Shown: positions 6,005 through 8,065 of the stretch, piece by piece
Layout: each line of letters starts with the position of its first letter
Numbering within the stretch: position 1 is the stretch's first letter
DNA from: Parelusimicrobium sp031549165
Lineage (GTDB): Bacteria > Elusimicrobiota > Elusimicrobia > Elusimicrobiales > Elusimicrobiaceae
Length of the DNA stretch: 8,065 nt
Direction of reading: 5' to 3'
Assembly (NCBI GenBank): GCA_031549165.1
Contig: JAVBQE010000048.1
Span: 1 to 8,065, forward strand
Notes under the pieces: model-generated
The model's input: the letters and a program-made list of their open reading frames with translations, nothing else
The model's database searches: none
What the model was told of the DNA's origin: nothing
Translations under genes and position numbers: made by a program

Positions 6005-6169
6005 CTAGTTTCCTTCGTAAACCGTCAAAATAATCTGCGCGCTCTGCTCAAACTGCTTAGGTATAACCTGGCTGTAAAATATGTAGAAAGAAAGCAACGC
6101 AGTAAATAAAAATGCCGTCGTTAATATATACTCTATTGACGTCTGGCCCTTTTTATTTATTCTTTTCAT
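6005..6169 (-). CDS. Small Flp-like prepilin (second pilin)
   Basis: A 54-aa frame starts at an ATG with a GGAG site 7 bases upstream, 21 bp after the porV-like stop. It begins MKRINKKG, then QTSIEYILTTAF, so the cut site G8/Q9 gives a mature protein with Glu at +5 and Tyr at +6, as in Flp. A hydrophobic helix runs to about residue 33, followed by a tail containing QVIPKQFEQ and ending YEGN. The predicted mature length is 46 residues, the same as the next pilin; an ungapped alignment of the two matches Q1, I4, E5, Y6, L8, P29 and F32. It is likely a minor pilin or alternative subunit. Its leader is 11 residues shorter and its helix more aromatic (SFYIFY) than that of the 65-aa pilin. Confidence 0.87.
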   Translation of the reverse strand: MKRINKKGQTSIEYILTTAFLFTALLSFYIFYSQVIPKQFEQSAQIILTVYEGN

Positions 6170-6190
6170 ATTTCAACTCCAAACTGCTTA

Positions 6191-7156
6191 TTAAAACTGC
6201 ACGCCAACAGAGAACTGGTACGCTGTGCCTAAGGCGCCGAATGGCGTCATGGCATAGTCAATGCTGGTGCCGTAGCCAAAAATTTCGCCGCTGTATAAGC
6301 CGAAACCAAATGACACTCTGGACGTTCTGTCTAAACCTACTTTGCCCAGCCAGTCGTCCTCATAGTTAGTACCTGTGTTTTCTCTGGTATAATAGCCTAC
6401 TCTTAAGTCAAAGCGGGCTACCTGTAATAAATCTTCCGTAATATGTATTTCCAAACCGCCGCCGTACTGCAAGCGGTAGTCCGTATATTTAATAGCTTCG
6501 CCGACAAGCGTCCAGTATTTTGTGCCAAAGTGCGCGCCTGCTCTTACGCCGAAAGGTACTTCATCTTTATCGCCGATGTTAATCACCGCCGCGCCTAAGC
6601 CGAAGCGGCCTATTTTAAGTTTGGCGCCAACGTCAAAGGCCAGGTTGGTGTAAGTATCACCGACGTTGTTTTCAGAAATAAATTTGGCTGTACCGCCTAA
6701 CTGCAGCACATCAGAAAAGAAACCGCGCGCTAAGGAGGCGCTTACGATGTAGTTCCTGACATCGGTTTCAAAGGTTTTGTAACCCTGCTCGTCTCTCCAG
6801 TCAAACTCAGAAGAGTCCATGTCCATATAGTTACCGGTAAGACCCAGAATTGTTTTGCCTAAAGGCTGCACGTAAGCAAGCGTTCTTGCTTTATAACCCT
6901 GAAGCCAGTTTAGATAAGCAAACTCCACTTCTTTGGTGGTGGACACTGCCGCGCCGGCCGGGTTCCAGTAAAGCGCGTCCGCGCCTTCTGCTAAAGAGAC
7001 GTAGGCATTGCCCAAAGCCATGGCGCGCGGGCTGCCCGCGCCGATTTTTAAGAACGCGCTAGCGCTGGTACCAGCATTGCTGGGCGCGTCTGCTTTAAGC
7101 GTAACGGCGCTTAATAAAAGGATCATAAAAGCTGCGATAATTTTATACTGTTTCAT
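6191..7156 (-). CDS. PorV/PorQ-family outer-membrane protein
   Basis: A 321-aa outer-membrane beta-barrel protein. Residues 1-22 are a signal peptide (cleavage near LKA/DA). The mature N-terminus has the family hallmark: GTSASAFLKIGAGSPRAMAL (29-48), then NAYVSLAEGADALYWNPAGA (50-69). The rest alternates short polar and aromatic strands typical of FadL-like barrels and ends in a C-terminal strand finishing FSVGVQF with a terminal Phe. Length is usual for the family. In Bacteroidota PorV is the acceptor that hands type IX secretion cargo to the surface; in other phyla the function is not settled. The ATG follows an AAGGAA site. It lies between a surface-protein gene and the first pilin, and only 21 bp before the pilin, so it may be co-transcribed with the pilus genes. 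Confidence 0.87.
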   Translation of the reverse strand: MKQYKIIAAFMILLLSAVTLKADAPSNAGTSASAFLKIGAGSPRAMALGNAYVSLAEGADALYWNPAGAAVSTTKEVEFAYLNWLQGYKARTLAYVQPLGKTILGLTGNYMDMDSSEFDWRDEQGYKTFETDVRNYIVSASLARGFFSDVLQLGGTAKFISENNVGDTYTNLAFDVGAKLKIGRFGLGAAVINIGDKDEVPFGVRAGAHFGTKYWTLVGEAIKYTDYRLQYGGGLEIHITEDLLQVARFDLRVGYYTRENTGTNYEDDWLGKVGLDRTSRVSFGFGLYSGEIFGYGTSIDYAMTPFGALGTAYQFSVGVQF

Positions 7157-7236
7157 TTTTTTTCCTTGAGTATGACTAAATTAAATAAAAAATCTGTAAT
7201 GCTTCTTTTAGCTTGCTACGAACTTTACACCTTATC

Positions 7237-7255
7237 GGTCCCGAATGGCGGGACC
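7237..7255. repeat. Perfect 7-bp hairpin upstream of the porV-like gene
   Basis: GGTCCCG (7237-7243) pairs with CGGGACC (7249-7255) across a 5-base loop. It lies about 80 bp upstream of the porV-like start, with no T-run on the gene strand. It could be a short dispersed repeat or a regulatory site; no regulator family is suggested by the sequence. Confidence 0.45.
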
Positions 7256-7297
7256 TTGTACAAATTACTTATTTTATAACTGCGCTCAACTCTTCCC

Positions 7298-7344
7298 CCT
7301 CTCCCTTGCCCTCTCCCCCCGTAGGGGGCGAGGGAATTAAGAGG
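7298..7344. repeat. C-rich/G-rich inverted repeat
   Basis: A C-rich left arm (CCTCT ... CCCTCTCCCCC) and a G-rich right arm (GGGGGCGAGGG ... AGAGG) pair imperfectly around a CGTA tip. The strand bias is strong (C/T-rich then G/A-rich). It resembles the CCCTCTCCC-type intergenic repeats seen in many bacterial genomes, and is non-coding. With its two neighbours it fills much of the 213-bp gap at 7157-7369, which has no plausible gene. Confidence 0.55.
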
Positions 7345-7346
7345 TG

Positions 7347-7375
7347 CCTTAGTGAAGGCAAAGCCTTCACTAAGG
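7347..7375. terminator. 13-bp perfect hairpin containing the stop codon of the upstream gene
   Basis: CCTTAGTGAAGGC (7347-7359) and GCCTTCACTAAGG (7363-7375) are exact complements around a 3-base loop. The TAG stop of the FlgD-domain gene lies within one arm (7370-7372). No T-run follows on the gene strand, so it is not a canonical Rho-independent terminator. It could mark the 3' end of that transcript or protect it from exonucleases. Confidence 0.5.
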
Positions 7376-8065
7376 TATTAATATCTTAACAACTTTCTGG
7401 CAATGCTCTCTGCCGCCGTGCGTCGCTTTAAAGTCCGCGATGGCGAAGTATACGCCGCGCGCTACCTTTTTGCCATGGTCATTCTTCTTATCCCATGTAC
7501 ATCTAAGCTCGGCGTTTCTTATGTTATAGCTGTCAGACTGTGCATTGTTCTGCTGGTTGTTGTAATAGCTGACAGACTGGTCAGGCTCTATTCTAACGGT
7601 GTCATTGAGCATGATGGTGTTGTTCTGCCTGTCTACGCAAGGGTAACCTTTGGTTCTGACAAGGTCTCCGGCCAGGTTGTAGATCTTAAGGCCGTATTCG
7701 CCGGGCACAGGTATTTTGGTAATTTCAAAAGTACCACTGTTGGAGCGGAACGGGTTGGGATAGAAGATCTGTGCATTGTCCCAGTCTTCGCACACGAACT
7801 GCCCATCGCCACGCGCTACCATTATATAGCCGAAATGCGTGTAAGCATTCCAGTCCGCCACGTTTTCCTGACACTGCGTTGCTGCAGTGGGGTTAGGACA
7901 GGTGATGGAGCCTGTAACGCTGTCAATGTTAAACGCGTCCGTAGCAGTTACAAAACGGAAGGGATATATGCCGTCCGGCACGTCCTGGTAAGCATAGTCC
8001 TTGCCGTCCCAGAATTCCGTTAACTCCATGCGCTCCGGCCTTATGCCTACGATGGAGCGGACCAA
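7370..8065 (-). CDS. C-terminal part of a large surface protein with FlgD-like Ig domains (5' end off window)
   Basis: The last 231 codons of a longer gene; the frame is open to the right edge and its first codon there is TTG inside the protein, so no start is seen. Residues 13-45 look like the end of one FlgD-type Ig module (FWDGKDYAYQDVPDGIYPFR). Residues 100-231 form a second one: FYPNPFRSNSGTFEI (101-115), YGLKIYNLAGDLVRT (124-138), WDKKNDHGKKVARGVYF (191-207), then a last strand ending VVKILIP. Such C-terminal modules occur on exported proteins and in some phyla act as secretion or anchoring tails. Between 139 and 190 lies an Asn/Gln-rich insert that interrupts the usual module. Six cysteines (56, 65, 92, 143, 189, 222) could form disulfides. 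The function of the main body is unknown. The PorV-like gene 213 bp downstream may serve its export or anchoring. Confidence 0.75.
   Translation of the reverse strand: MVRSIVGIRPERMELTEFWDGKDYAYQDVPDGIYPFRFVTATDAFNIDSVTGSITCPNPTAATQCQENVADWNAYTHFGYIMVARGDGQFVCEDWDNAQIFYPNPFRSNSGTFEITKIPVPGEYGLKIYNLAGDLVRTKGYPCVDRQNNTIMLNDTVRIEPDQSVSYYNNQQNNAQSDSYNIRNAELRCTWDKKNDHGKKVARGVYFAIADFKATHGGREHCQKVVKILIP

Noticed and set aside
7403..8023. 206-codon open frame on the plus strand
   Set aside because: It is opposite the FlgD-domain gene, has no recognisable motif, and the minus frame matches a known domain pattern.

Overview
The window carries one co-directional gene cluster, entirely on the minus strand, that encodes most of a Tad/Flp-type pilus (type IVc pilus). 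It is preceded by an outer-membrane PorV-like gene and by the 3' end of a large surface-protein gene. Reading in the direction of transcription (high to low coordinates) the order is: FlgD-like C-terminal-domain surface protein (partial) - PorV/PorQ-family barrel - 54-aa Flp-like prepilin - 65-aa Flp prepilin - TadE-like pseudopilin - CpaB/RcpC - short secretin (CpaC/RcpA-like) - CpaE/TadZ-CpaF/TadA fusion ATPase - TadB-like inner-membrane platform protein (partial, runs off the left edge).

Organism: a diderm bacterium, because there are a secretin, a PorV-family barrel and signal peptides. Moderate GC, FlgD-like C-terminal domains with a PorV homologue, and prepilins with a GQ-x-[ST]-IEY processing site remind me of Elusimicrobiota or a related uncultured lineage. 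This is inference without a database search, perhaps 50-60% sure at phylum level. No RNA genes, CRISPR arrays, transposases or phage genes were seen.

How the parts should work together: the two small prepilins and the TadE-like protein are cut by a TadV/CpaA-type peptidase (not in the window). The fused ATPase combines the polar-localisation module (TadZ/CpaE) with the assembly motor (TadA/CpaF) and drives the TadB platform (its TadC partner is presumably off the left edge). The fibre leaves through the secretin, with CpaB as periplasmic partner.

Three departures from a textbook Tad machine stand out. TadZ and TadA are one 751-aa protein. The secretin has only a signal peptide plus the channel domain and lacks the usual periplasmic N-domains. 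TadB starts with a signal peptide and about 220 extra residues, predicted to be periplasmic, before its first platform helix. The last two may be linked.

The intergenic gaps (none over 300 bp) are full of inverted repeats. Three copies of one short hairpin family (TGTCATYCYGAG...) lie on either side of tadE and show compensatory base changes in the stem. Other perfect palindromes sit on or next to the stop codons of tadE, flp and the FlgD-domain gene.
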